From assembly GCF_932294415.1 (NCBI RefSeq), contig NC_065543.1:42306277-42370276 (forward strand): a DNA stretch of 64,000 bases. The letters run 5' to 3'. Below are positions 46,520 to 59,271 of this stretch, piece after piece. Each line of letters begins with the position of its first letter. The first letter of the stretch is position 1. Position numbers and translations under genes: made by a program. The notes below the pieces were generated by a model. That model was not told the origin of the DNA, did not search any database, and saw nothing but the letters and a program-made list of their open reading frames with translations. Origin of the DNA: Quercus robur (taxonomy: Eukaryota > Streptophyta > Magnoliopsida > Fagales > Fagaceae).

Positions 46520-46641
46520 ACAACATGTTGTAAAGCAATTTGGGATTTGGCTAATGATAAGGCATAAGTTTTAGTGTTTAGTGTGTCAAATACTAAAATT
46601 TCAGCATTTAGCATTTGACATACCTGATACTAATGCTCTTA

Positions 46642-47103
46642 GATCCCAATTTTAAATCTTCCCATAATAGTAAGCTCTAAGTCTCATGCCACACAACCTA
46701 TAATGAATGACAACATAATCCCACTAAACTTCCAGAACCACGGCATTCCTTTGGAGGGAAGAGATGTAGCTAGAACCCATAATAAAATGAAAACGGATAT
46801 GAGTACACTGGGATAATCATTAATCGCAAACCTTAATATATAGTCTATTTTACATTATTCTAGTCAAAGTAGCATTGCTTATTGACTAGAAGGAAATTAA
46901 CAAGAAAGAAAAGGGGAATAGGGACACTTACATTTATTTGCTAATTGCACAATCCATTTGCTCGAGAGAAATCATCAAACGATAGATATAGACTGGACAC
47001 AATCCAAAACCTAAACAAGTTTTCTAGATATATAGAGTTCAAAGCTTCTTAAATTATTCATTCTTTCTTTTTTTCTTATGAAACTCTGGGTTTTGGAAGT
47101 TGA
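46642..47103. other. 3' flank of the SDR gene
   Basis: No gene. AT-rich sequence between the Harbinger-like element and the stop codon of the SDR gene. It probably includes the 3' UTR, but no clear polyadenylation signal was singled out. Confidence 0.4.
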
Positions 47104-47892
47104 TTATTTAGCTAGGACACCACCATCCACCACTAGGTTATGCCCAGTGACACACTCAGAATCATCAGATGCAAGAAACAACACTGCATCGGCCACATGT
47201 TTTGCTTTCAATACAACCCCTTTAAATACTAACTGGTCCTCGTAGAGTTTTCCCACTTGCTCAGCATCCATCCCAAGCGCATGGCATGCCATTGGTGTAG
47301 CAACCACATAAGGTGATACACAGTTCACTCTGATCCCATGCTCCCCAAGCTGTTGGCTAGCCGATCGAACCAGCCCAAGCACTGCGTGCTTTGACATGAA
47401 ATAATCAATGTGCTTCTTGTCACCACAACTAGCAGCTACACTAGCAGTGCACACAATGCTTCCCCTAACGTGCCCTTTGACCATAGCATTTGCTGCATGC
47501 TTTACACAAGCTGCCATGCCACGAACATTGGTTGCAAATAGGTGATCAAAGGCTGAAAAATCCAGATCAAGAATGGTCTGATTAGACCTACTGAAAATTC
47601 CAGCATTACTGAACATAATGTCTAGTTTCCCATAATTTTGGACCGTCCATTCCACCATGGCTTTGACTTGCTCTTCATCTGTAACATCACAATGGATGTA
47701 GCTAGCAAGGTTCAAGCCAATGGATTCAACAACACTTTGGGCTAATTCATCTTGAATATCAGCGATCACCACCATACGTGCACCATGACTAGCAAAAAGA
47801 TGTGCGGTTGTCTCTCCAATGCCACTTGCGCCACCGGTTACTATGACCACCTTGCCCTCTAGTTTCTTCTTGCACAACACTGATTCAGCCAT
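47104..47892 (-). CDS. Short-chain dehydrogenase/reductase (SDR110C-like), intact
   Basis: A single-exon ORF of 262 residues, full length for classical plant SDRs. It has the Rossmann motif TGGASGIG (19-26) for NAD(P), acidic D45 ending strand 2 (favours NAD), CDV (68-70), NAG (96-98), N122, catalytic S151 in CTASV, and the YFMSK box with Y164 and K168. VSPYVVATP follows, and the C-terminal VTGHNLVVDGG. The wording is close to the plant SDR110C group, which includes xanthoxin dehydrogenase (ABA2), isopiperitenol dehydrogenase, secoisolariciresinol dehydrogenase and momilactone synthase-like enzymes. They oxidise alcohols of terpenoid or phenolic metabolites in the cytosol. The substrate cannot be told. 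It is the only intact one of at least six SDR copies here; the others are relics beside the phosphatase genes. Confidence 0.93.
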   Translation of the reverse strand: MAESVLCKKKLEGKVVIVTGGASGIGETTAHLFASHGARMVVIADIQDELAQSVVESIGLNLASYIHCDVTDEEQVKAMVEWTVQNYGKLDIMFSNAGIFSRSNQTILDLDFSAFDHLFATNVRGMAACVKHAANAMVKGHVRGSIVCTASVAASCGDKKHIDYFMSKHAVLGLVRSASQQLGEHGIRVNCVSPYVVATPMACHALGMDAEQVGKLYEDQLVFKGVVLKAKHVADAVLFLASDDSECVTGHNLVVDGGVLAK

Positions 47893-47969
47893 TGTTTACC
47901 ACAGAATTGTAAATGAGATGAAACAATTAAGCTGCAACTATAATTCTTCTGAAGATAACCATTTAACCA

Positions 47970-47977
47970 TTATATAG
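47970..47977 (-). promoter_or_regulatory. TATA box of the SDR gene
   Basis: CTATATAA on the minus strand, about 80 bp before the ATG at 47892, a normal distance for a plant core promoter with a short leader. Confidence 0.5.
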
Positions 47978-48208
47978 CATTTTCCTTATTGAAAAGTCCA
48001 ACATTAATTGTACAGATCTGTTTTTCACTGTTAAAAAATTTGTAGGGTAATGTAATTTGTCTTTGGTCCATTCATAAAAGGTACTACAATTAACACAGGT
48101 GAGAGTTGAGACATATCCATGTGCAATAAATTTTTAGAGACTATTTCATCCATAATTGCGAACTCTTCAATTAATAATGCTTCTTTTGATCTTTCAGTTA
48201 ATATGTGT

Positions 48209-49155
48209 CAGGGGCGGAGGGAACGGGGGGCGAGGGGGGGACACCTGCCCCCCACACCACCACCACCACTCCCCCCCCCCCCCCCCCCCCCCCCCCCCGC
48301 CCACCCGCGGAACTTCAATTTTTTTACACAAAAGACAAAAATAACGTTTCTCAAATAAAAAAATAAAAAAAAAAGACAAAAATAACTTTTCTATTTATTG
48401 GGAACAGCCAAAAGCTACATGGTTCAGAACTCAACAGCCTTAACTAATAGAACTCTAAAATTACTATAACTTTAACATAAAACTATTGGTCCCATCTAGT
48501 AATGTTTAAAAAATAAAAAATAAAAAAATAACCCCACTGCTAATGCTATATGCCTATAAGGAATCACAGCAGCCTAATACTAGTAGGACTCTGAAAAACG
48601 AAAAAAAAAAACAAAAAAAAAAGTATATATAATACAGTATAAAGCACGCCTCCCATTAAAAAAAAAAAAAAAAATCTTTGAATTTTTTTTTAAATTAAGG
48701 GAAGATAATTAGTCTTTTTATAATTTGTAATTTTGTTAATATAATAAGGGTAGATTTGATAATTTATTTGGTTCAGCACTTCTAAGCTCTACTCTCTCTC
48801 AAAATCTCTTCAATTTTGGAGAATTAAATATGAAGAATTAGAAGTAGTTAGAATTAGTCTCCCCCTCCTTTCTTAAAAAAATCCAAATAAAATAATTTAA
48901 CTTACTATCATTCTCTCTACTCTACTTCCCTATATTCCCTCTCCATCCAAATAAGCTATTAGAGCTTCTGCTGAGTTTTTAAAAGTATTCAAGCTGAGTT
49001 TTTAAAAGCATTCAAGTCATTGAGTCACATTTAAATATTCATAGGTATATTGCGTACTTTTAATATTCATGTTTAAATTTTTTTTAGATTAGTTTTTTAC
49101 TTTCAATCTTATCTTTTAATCTTGCCCCCGACCTAAATTCCTAGCTCCGCCTCTG
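48209..49155. mobile_element. hAT-like element, 0.95 kb
   Basis: Ends CAGGGGCGGAG and CTCCGCCTCTG are inverted repeats of the common plant CAG(A/G)GGCGGAG type. Just inside are G/C-rich blocks, GGCGAGGGGGGGACACCTGC on the left and TTGCCCCCGACC on the right. The 8-bp flanks (ATATGTGT and ATAAACAT) match poorly, so the insertion is old or the duplication has worn. A long C-run lies at about 48270-48298. Confidence 0.6.
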
Positions 49156-49771
49156 ATAAACATAATTTAATAATGTATTAAATTAAATACATCTTAATCA
49201 CTACCTCAAAACATTCATTAACAAAATCCTATTAAGAAACCTTAGGTTGTCTTTTTTAGGAAAACAATCTTCATTAATTGCAGAATCAGCGCCAGTTGCT
49301 ACCAGTTTCTTGAGATTTACACCCTGTTGCAGTTATTACAACACAAGGAAAATCATCTGGCTGAACTAATAATCATTAGAAATGTTTTAGACTTTTAGTT
49401 TAGTAGTACTTCTTTTCTCCGTGAAACATGTTAACCATATGTTTTTCCCCCTTAGTAAGAATTATTCTTTTGCAACTTAAGAGAATAAGAATTAGTTCAC
49501 TCCACTTGTAGAGTGAAAGCGAGAGTTTTGTAATGAGTGGCTATATATGGTATGTTACCACTGAGGGTGAAGTCATAATGGTTTGTCCCCTCATGGGTTG
49601 CCAAGAAATAACTAGCTAGTTGATAGAAGATATCACTTCAATCAATGGCTAGTTGAAAAATGAATAACTTAGCCGAAAAGTTAAGTTAGATGTTCATTTG
49701 TTGCATCCTACTATTAGCATTAGCAGCCGATTCTTTCTATCTTTTTTTTTTTTTAATCAAATTATAGCAAA
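49156..49771. other. Spacer, no gene seen
   Basis: AT-rich sequence between the hAT-like element and Helitron B. Nothing recognisable. Confidence 0.4.
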
Positions 49772-52700
49772 TTAGTCGCTAACCCATGCGATGCACGGAA
49801 TAGTTAAATATATATTTAATTAATCAACCTCACATTAAAAGAAAAAGGTAGTTAAATAAATATTTGAAAGTACGAAATTCCAAAATTAAATCATAAAGGA
49901 AAAAAAAAACATTCAAAATTTAAATTTGAAAAATCCAAAATACTAAATGAATAAAAAAATAAGTGAGATAAGGAACAAACCCTTTCTCATTCTGATTGAG
50001 GTGTTCTTTTGCCTTTGTATATAGCATTAAATTTTATAGTCTTTGTATATAGCACTAAATTTTATGTTTTTGACTTTCTGTTATGCTTCTTGCATTTTCC
50101 CTTCCCTCTCTCAATTTTTCTTCATTCTTCTTCTTCAATGCTCCTCTCCCAACATACTCTTCATATCTCTTTCTTTCTCTTTCCTTGGGCTGCTGCCACT
50201 CGCTCTCTCTCTCTTTCTTCCCTTTTCTAAGTTGCAATCAAATAAACTAAAAGAGAGAGGTTGTAAATTAAAGAAAAGCTTCACAAATCATTTAACCAAT
50301 AGCATAAAAGTGAAATAAGAAAGAGCAAGGGAATCAAACTTTTGAGGCTCACGACTCAAACTTTGTGAACATGCATCCCCCTCATCTTCATTGAAGAACA
50401 AAAGAAAATGAAGTTGATAGCTTTATATTTATTGGCTGCTTTGCAAAGGAACACCACTCCTTCATAAGAGTTTAATACTCACTGATAATTGTCCACAAAA
50501 CTGCATGAAAAAAAAAAAAAAAAAAACAACAACAACAACAAAATATGCTTTACAAATTAATGCCAAGTGCATGTTCTTCCCAAATGATCTCTTAGGCAAC
50601 CCCTTTTATGTTGACCATAGACTAATCCAATTTCCTAAATCAAAACCAATCCACCACAACATCAAAACCTAAGTTATATTTAAAATCCAAATTTTCAAAA
50701 GGGAAAACAAAAACCTTACAAATGGATGTATATAAAGGGTTGTATATAGAAATGGACCCAAATTAGGGTTTCAACCACTACAAAACCAATTCTAATTCAA
50801 AACCAAATCTACCACAAGTACATACAATGCATTTAGTGAGTCATTGTGGTGTAATGCATGGACTTGTTTGATCAAATATGTCAAAGTATCTGTGTGGAAT
50901 TGGGGGAAGGAGAAATAAATTGAAAGCAATGGGATAATGTTACTATATTATTTTCTTGGATACTTGCCATGCTTGGTTAGTTAATAGTCAATAACATTTT
51001 TTGTTTTAATGTAGGATGAGAGCACGGGTGGTGTTTCAGTGTGTTAGCAATTCCTATGACAACTAAAACCAAGAGACACAGACCATGAAGTTGACTTAAA
51101 ATAATGCGAGAGTATAACTATCAAATTCTAAATAAATAAAGCAAGAGGGAGTGAGATTTTTTTCAAGCAGGAGGTGTACATGTTCTAAATGGGAATGAAA
51201 AGATTCTTTGCAATACACCTAACACGCCGTGATGTACAAGTTGTAAATGGGAATAAAAATAGTCTTTTCATTCCCATTTAACACATTTTATTGCTGATAT
51301 TGTTAGGTGTACTGGAGACGTGTTAGAACATGTTTCAATTCCCATTTAACTCATTTTGTTCTATTCTTTTTTTTGTTTTCATTTTTTTGCTCATTAGTCG
51401 GCCCAACAAATGCTATTTGACAACAATAGTCACACTTTCATACAAACTGACATCTGTAGCAACGAAACCAAGTTCATGGATTGTATCAGTTGAATAGATC
51501 ATGAGAAAACAAATTTAATCAAACAATTAGCCAATATCAACATAAATCTATAATACAAAGAGCTAGAATTTCTCAATTCAATATAATTGAAGAAAGAAAA
51601 CCTTAAATTTGAAGTGCAACCACTGGTCATGGAGGACTCATACTCAGGCTTGCAAGAATTAGTGCGACCAAATCATGCTCTAATCAGGTTTTCAGAGACC
51701 TATTTGACGGCTTCTTAGAAGGGCCGTCAGATACAAATTTGAGTAAAGCAATAGTCCCTAATAGGCACTAGATTACCTACAAAAAATAGTGAAACCATTC
51801 AAACGAAACCCAAATAACTCAACATATCAAAGTATTTAGCCTTTAGAGAGAGAGAGAGAGTAACAATTAAATAGCAAAAACCCAAGGTCACACACAATCC
51901 CAATAGGCAAACACAAATTGAATATACCAATATGAATATGTATGTGGAGCTTACATAGGTCAATCCTACATACATATAAAAGATGTGTTCAATACATCTA
52001 TTCAATAAGAAAATTTTAAAAAGAAAACCAAAATTCCAAAGAACTTATTAGTAAAAATCATTACTCTAAACCAAAATTCTAAATGCTTATAGTTCTCTAT
52101 TAACAAAATTATAACTCATAGTTCTAGTTGGGAGTTGCAATACAAATTCTCACTAACAGTACCTGCTGTAATTCAAAGATAACCCAAAAAAATTTATAGC
52201 AACTTATAACCATTTTGAGTAACTTTCTGCTGAGGTGAGTCTCCATCAGCTGCCAACAACAACAATTACCAATTTTAACTTACTTTCTATAATGCAATCT
52301 GCACTCAGTTATTTACTCAAAAGAGAAACTGAAATTAAATTCATTCCAAATAGTACAATCAGTGTTACCCATTAAAGTAGAGGATGTGTGTTCCCCATGT
52401 TAATTCATCCACAATATCCTTCCACTTCCTAACAACACAAACAAAAATAAACGAATTCAGCAAAAACCCCTTTATTCTTCACATCTAATTTTTACCAATC
52501 CAAAATAGGGGACTTTCACAAAACATATATCAGCTTACACTGATTTACAAACAATGTGAACTTTACATTAGAATCTCTGTTTTCCCCAAAAGAAAATACA
52601 TCTTTTCTGAGCACAACTCATTTTGGCATAAAAGTAAACCACAATCAAGTGAACAAATAAGAAGTTCTCAAAGCTTTAAATCAAGGCAATTAAAAACTAA

Positions 52701-53767
52701 AAATAGAGTTCAGAAAATTTCATGTCCCAAATCAATGAAATCATTTCATTAAGCAAAACATTGAAGCCAACCACACAAACATAGAAACCTAGTCACAGAA
52801 TACAAAACTGACAGAACAATATGAAACACGTAGCATTAATTTCAACGAAGCTTAAATACATACATATTATGTACACATATACACAAACAGAACACAAATA
52901 TACACACAGATCAAACAGACTCAAAAGCGAAATCAACTCTACAGATCAAATGAGTAGTAAAGACCAATACTAGAAATCCAATCCAAAGGAAGAAGAAGAA
53001 GACGTGGAAGCTCTGCAAAAAAAAAAAAAAAAACCCTTAAATTAAGACAAAAGAGAAAGAGGAAAGGAAGCGTCATGCCTCCAAGCCAAAGCCCCTTTTT
53101 CAGTTTGGCTCAGGAATTTTGTCAAACACTTCGAGGGTGAAGGGTTGGGATTCTATTCTCTTCAGCCACACCCTCAAGTGGGGTTGTTCTACCTTGGGGT
53201 GTTAGGGCTTCTTTGATTTCAATCAAAATACAATCATGTATAAGCATATATTCTCAAAACCAAACTCGAATTTCTCTTCAAATTCACCCCAAACTCAAAT
53301 TAGCTACCAAAAATAAAAATAAAAATTTGATAGGGGTAGAACCCAACAACAAACCCGGTGGTAGAAACCCAGGTGTCGACAGCGTTGTGGGAGAGAAGAA
53401 CTGAGGGTGAGAGATGGGTAGTGCTGACAAATGTAGAGCTGGAGGAGGGTGGTGCCGGAGAAGGTGGAGCCGTTGAGTTGTGGGAGAGAAGGGCTGATGG
53501 TGGCTTACGTTTTGGACTAAAAGTGGAGCCGTTGAGCTGCGTTTTGCGTGTGGGGGAACGGCAGTCTGCATTTTGGAGGAAGGAAAAGGCAGAGGAAGGA
53601 AAAGGTTGCATGTGGGGGAATGGCAGAGCAGTTTATAAGGTTTTAGAAAAGTATTTTGCGTTTATGTTTTTATTTTTGGTTTTAGAATTTTTTTTTTTTG
53701 GGTTTTAGAATTTTCTTTTTAAAATATTGTGCTGACGTGGAAAATTGTGAGAGCTTTAAAGGTTTTG

Positions 53768-53816
<49 letters not shown>

Positions 53817-53817
53817 A
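49772..53817 (-). mobile_element. Helitron B, complete, about 4.05 kb
   Basis: The minus-strand 3' end has the hairpin CCGTGCATCGCATGGG (49783-49798), TTAGCGA and CTAA (49772-49775) before T. The 5' end near 53817 (or 53821) reads TCAAT then a long TA run and AAAACCAAAACC, with the GACGTGGAAAATTG motif inside, as in Helitrons A and C. No Rep/helicase or RPA coding was seen. Plus-strand frames near 53358-53708 are GC-rich but unrecognisable. It abuts a copia LTR on the right. Confidence 0.75.
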
Positions 53818-53821
53818 TTGA

Positions 53822-55098
53822 TTACACACAAAATTGTTCTAAAAATCTAGCTACTACCTGTAACCTTTTTTTTTTTTTTCTCTCCTTTTAATTGCCTTTT
53901 TTTTTCTCTCAACTTCTCTTGTTGTAGGAAAGCACCTCCAAATAGCTCTCCCACCTAAAAATTGATTGTGAAAATATTATGACTATAGAAAGATCTCCAA
54001 GAAATAAACAATAAGAACAAAGCAAACTCAAAATCAGAAAATAAACAAACACACACAAACAAAAGAACACCAAGGATTTACGTGGCTCGGCTTTTGGCCT
54101 ACGTCCATGGGCAACGACGAAGAAATTCCACTAATCAAATATGGAGATATACAAGTTGGTGTATCAATATTCTCACACACACCCAATCCCCAATACACCC
54201 AATAGCTTTCTCACAAATAACAAAGAATAGAGAAAATCTTGAATCCTATTCTAAACTAGAGAACTCTCACAAATATGCAGCAACCAATCTCTCTATTTCA
54301 CTCTACAATTCTCTCTTCAATTGCTGCAACACCTATATCCTATATATACTAGAGTGAGCCAGCTAGGTGTGATTGGTTTGCACCAAAACTACTATGAATA
54401 CTAGTCCTAAAACTATTAGGAAATAGTGTTGCACATGAAATAGGAAATCAAGACTTGTACGAAAATAGTGTTGGCAATGAAATAGCCTTCAAGTCTTGTA
54501 CAGCACTCCAAAACAATCATAGCTTAAGTTGAATTCAAGCCACCGACTTCACAAATATCTACCTTGGCTTGACTCCAATCAAACCACACAAACGAAAGTT
54601 CTTCATCATCACCACCAAAGCCCCTAAGGGCTATCACAAATTGCAAACGCCAGTCAAATCCAAACAATGCTTGAACTTGTGCAAAGGAACTAGCTTAGTC
54701 ATCATGTCAGCTGGATTATCTACAATCCCAATCTTTTTAAGAAGAATATCTCCTTCATCAATAATTTCATGAGCAAAGTGGAAGCGAACATCAATATGTT
54801 TAGTTCGAGAGTGATGGACTTGGTTCTTTGCTAAATAAATAACACTTTAACTAAGACAAAATACAGAGACATGCTCTTGATAAATTCCCAAGTCTTCAAC
54901 AAAACCATGTAGCCAAATAGCCTCCTTAATGGCTTTAGTCACAGCCATGTATTCAGTTTCAGTGGTTTACAATGCAACAATGGACTACAATGTGGACCTC
55001 CAACTCACCAGTGCTTTAGCAAGTGTAAAGATGTAGCCCATAGTAGAACGGCGCTTATCTAGATCACCAGCAAAATCCGAGTCAACATAATCATTTAA
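53822..55098 (-). mobile_element. Ty1/copia 3' end: RNase H region plus LTR (fossil)
   Basis: The minus strand reads VNDYVDSDFAGDLDKRRST and, later, SRTKHIDVRFHFAHEIID and NPADMMTKLVPLHKFKHCL, the end of copia pol (about 54580-55098). After a polypurine-like stretch (54554-54566) comes a probable LTR (about 53822-54553) containing the GATTTACGTGGCTCGGC block. It is broken; its pol is interrupted at 55099 by a CACTA end, and the upstream part is not found. Confidence 0.75.
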
Positions 55099-55410
55099 CA
55101 CTACAACAAAAGTGGGTTATGGTGACGAAACGTTTCGTCACCACATGTCCTTATTTCATCACCAAAGACATATGGTGATGAAACCTCATTCGTCACCAAA
55201 GCCCCGTCATAGAATGTCCTGGTGAAGAAAATTTTTCGTCACCAATAAAAATATGATAGGTGACGAAATATTTTCATCACCAATAAAAATAATAAGTGAC
55301 GAAAATTTTTCATCACCTAATATTTTGCGTCACCAAACCAATGATTTTTCATTTGTAATTTTTTTTATTTGACCATATAAGGTGATGAAATATTTCATCA
55401 CCAATTCTTA
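55099..55410. mobile_element. CACTA-like terminal region
   Basis: Starts CACTACAACAAAAGTGGG, preceded by TTAA in the copia RNase H sequence, and carries at least six subterminal copies of GGTGACGAAA or its complement TTTCGTCACC. The opposite end was not found in the window, so the right border is open. Confidence 0.6.
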
Positions 55411-57705
55411 CTTGCCATTACATTAACCTGTCCATTTCCAACCACTTCCATAAACAAATTATCCATACAATTCCAACTACATTCGTAAACAAATCATCCA
55501 TTCATTTCCAACCACATCCATAAAAAAATCATCCATATAATCTACAAAGGAAATAAAGAGCTATTATACTTTTAAAACCATTGAACCGAGTTGTTTACAA
55601 AGTAATTACAACCATTTATATAAAAATGATGTCTTCTCATACTTTACAAAAAGTGATTTGAGTTCAAGTTGCACCACAAAAATTGTCTCTTTGCCACCAA
55701 TCTCATATCTACACAAGTATAAAGAAAAATACATCAATACTGTATCTACTGGAAGAAGCAACTACTTGTACAACTAATCACAAGATTGCCCAAAATTCAG
55801 CTAAATTTGATACATTGATATTACTATCATGGATCCAATTTAAAAATAAAGTTTGATACAAGGAATATGTTGCCTAACATGTTAAAAGCTTCAATATCAC
55901 CAGTGTGGCAAACACTAAGCTTATACTAAAACTCTACTAAGTGATCTATTTATAGAGAAGAATTCAAATATGCCTTTAATGGCTTCAAAGTTCATTCTTC
56001 CTTTAAGTTGCTCCAAAACAACAAAAGATTAGAGAAATTACCAATAACAACAAAAGATTTATAGTCCAATCCATTTAGATTGCAAACCTGTATCCCTAAT
56101 AAGATGTACGAAAAAGAAAAAAAGAGAGCCATAACTATTAGTAAGACAATGCCAAAAATGTCCACAGAAAACCCAATTACATAATGTAACTAGTTATGCT
56201 ATCTAAATCACATAACCAAATGAAACAAGAACTAACTGTAGTACACAAACATGACCCAAACAACTAGAATCAAATAAAGATAGACAAAGAAATATAGTAC
56301 CTCAATAGTCCAAAATAAAATCTAGAGAATATCCAAGAGGGCCTAAACCATTTGCAACTAAAAAATGTTTGTAAGACCTCAAAATTCCACAAATATCCAA
56401 GCCAATGAGAGGTTAATAAACATTGCTTATTAGGCAAGAAAATAAAATGCTAACCAAGGTGTGTTCTAGTTAGTAGATGAGCTCCCCCCACTGCCACAAA
56501 TGTCATTGAATCCCTTGCTCCTCAAAAATTGTATGATGTTAGCTATTTGAGTATTTTGCAAGTCTACCAAGTAATAAGGCTACATGCCTGTGTGTGTATG
56601 TATATATATATATATATATATATCTCATACGTGATTAACCATAAATTAAATTAATTGAAGAATTTAAATTTAGGTTATGTGGACTGTGTGTAACTACTCA
56701 ATTATGAGCATGACTACCACTACCCCTATCCCTACACGTGGTCAAGCCCCCAATCATCACACCCATTTGAATTGCAAGTAGTCATTATTTCATTTTGTGT
56801 TAAAGACTTAAAGTTACTACAATGAAAGCCAGTCCCAAAAGTGTAGGGCTTGTGGGACTCTATGACTCTATAATCTATTTGCCTTTCTTTTTGAGAATGA
56901 ACCCAGTTGCACTTGCACCTATATCCCACAAGGAATTTTGTCTATTTTATTTCTCATAAGCTCATAGCTCATCAATAGCAAAAAAAATTAAGTGATAGTA
57001 ATCTAATTTTTGAAAATGAACCCAGTTGCACTTGCACCTATATATCTTTTCATTTTTCCCATTAAGCACAAAACCAAAGTACTCTTATTAGCAAAAGTTT
57101 CTAACAGCCACTTTCTCTCTTTTGAACCTTTTCATTCAAACAAACTCAGCTGTCAAAAAAAAACCAATAGAGCAAACCAAAAGAACCTTTTTTATTAGTT
57201 TTTTTTTTTTTTTTTTTTTAAATTTTTTGGGAAGAGACGAATTTTTTCTTAGTTATGTACACAATGCAAGTTAATTTAGTTTCTTTGTTTGACTTGATTT
57301 CATATATTATAATTTAGACCCTCTAACCCACCCTATTAACCAATACTATTGCAAACTTACTTTTGTTTGTATAGGATACTTGCGATGAACCAAATATTGC
57401 AACACTACCATCCTATAACACACAACTTCATCTTACAGGTCATTGAGACTTCCTTTAAGCTTTAAAATTACTTACGTGTTTTTAAATTTTATATTAAGCA
57501 ACATTTTATTACCAATACATGCAAGGCAAACTATCTGAATTCTACATATGAAAAAAATTGTGCATGTCACCCAGTATTAATAGCCAATGGAGACAATAAA
57601 GAAATATTCCAAGTGTCTATCCTTTGGATGCTTCTAAACATGAAATATATAAACAATAAAGAATTGTGCAGTAACCTAGTGATAGGCCACAAACTGAATG
57701 AACCC
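55411..57705. other. Gene-free sequence between CACTA end and SIRE-like LTR
   Basis: No coding region is supported. A direct repeat AATGAACCCAGTTGCACTTG (about 56896 and 57016) and a TA run (56603-56625) are visible. It may be the interior of the CACTA-like element. Confidence 0.4.
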
Positions 57706-59271
57706 TTGTGATAGAAATTAATTAATTAATTAGTCAAATTATTAATTAATCAATTTATCATGCAAACGCGTGATAGCACAAACAAATCACCAATAAACTA
57801 ATAATACAGCAGAAAATAAATAACACGGTGATTTGTTTACGAATGGGGAAAACCTAACGGCAAAAACCCCACTAGGTGATTTTTAGGTCACCACTCCCGA
57901 AACTCCACTATTATCACAACAAGCAGTTACAAGTAAAGGAATCCCAAGTACTTTACCAACCTACAGTTGAACCTTTACCCCAATACCCAATTGGACTTGT
58001 TCTGTAGTGACAGTTCCCCTTTCAGATGCACGACTCCCAAGTACGTGACTAACCAATTGCGTGGATCCCAGTACGCAACTTCAATCACCAACTAAGAAGG
58101 TTGCTGGTTGCAAAGTTCTTCAATTCATCCATACGATGAAGATCAAGAAGATACTTGGTCACAAAACTCTACGGTGCACATACACAGCAACTTCTTCAAG
58201 AGAAAGAGATGAACTAGGGCAAGAACTTTGTCTCCGGTCACAATTTGCTTGAACAAAATTTGCTTAAAGCTTGTGCAACTTGTGAACAGTTTGACGGCCC
58301 TTAAAACAATCCTTTTATATGTCTAGGGTTAGGAGAAAAGAAAGCCCAAAGACACATTCACGGATCCCAAGAAAATCATATTAGAATTCTGAAATTCTTA
58401 AACCTCGATAGATAGGAGGTGTCGAGCAACTATCGAGTAGCTGTCGAGAACACCGAACTTTGAACAGCTTTCTTAAGCTCGATAGATGCAACTATCGAGT
58501 TTTAATGAATTTGCACTATCAACTTGTTTTCTTGAACAGACTTGAAGGCTTCAATATTTGATCTTGAAACATGATTTCTTGAAGTATTTAAACACATCCT
58601 AAATCTATCAAAATACAAGTAAAGTGCGTTTTGTCAAAGGATAAGCCAATTACATAACATCATGACATATGTTCTTAACATGTGAAACAAATATGTCCTA
58701 ACAATCTCCCCCTTTGGCAATTCGTGACAAAACCACAACAAACAAATGAACATATGAGAAAAGTCATAAAACACTCAACTCATATTCACTTGTTGAATAC
58801 AATAAAATCTATCCTAACACAAACCCTTGAAAAACTTTGCAAGAAGAGAGTTTATGGCAAGTAGACTTTAACAACCTATATTTCTGAAACACTTTAAACA
58901 AAACTCATCAAGGCATCTTTGTGTGAAACAGAAATAATAGATGGCATACAAGTATAAGAAACATGTGTATTAAGAGAGAAAAGAAACAACACATGAAGGA
59001 GTAGGTGATAGAAAAACATACAGCAATATAAAGAAAGAGATAAGTACAATGCATGTCTATAAATGGTCACAAGACCTCATGTACAAGAGTAATGTATCCT
59101 ACAAAGAAAGAAAAGAAAAAGAAAAGATACATACTATCCTCACTACATCCCTCAAAACATCAACACTCCCCCTAGCAAAATGGTCCTATACTAACTCTCC
59201 CCCTAAGAATGTCTACTCTCAAATCCAAAACTAATCCCCCTTTTTGTCACGAGTGACAAAGGGTAAGAGTG

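Larger units (their letters stand above)
42678..46638. mobile_element. PIF/Harbinger-like element with nested insertion
   Basis: Inverted ends GAGCATTGGCATTAGG and, from the right, GAGCATTAGTATCAGG, flanked by TTA on both sides (42675-42677 and 46639-46641). Nearby subterminal words ATGTCAAAT are shared. TTA duplications are the Harbinger signature. The left part holds a poly-A run (42978-43008) and an imperfect repeat of GATCTCAACCCCACCAC (43130-43230). From 43355 to 43439 come repeated T-runs spaced by G. No transposase. Confidence 0.55.

Noticed and set aside
48119-48379. Pro-rich or Gly-rich ORFs near 48.2 kb
   Set aside because: Produced by the C-run inside the hAT-like element.
53284-53708. 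Overlapping ORFs at the Helitron B 5' side
   Set aside because: Open on both strands, GC-rich, no domain or splice evidence; treated as Helitron filler.
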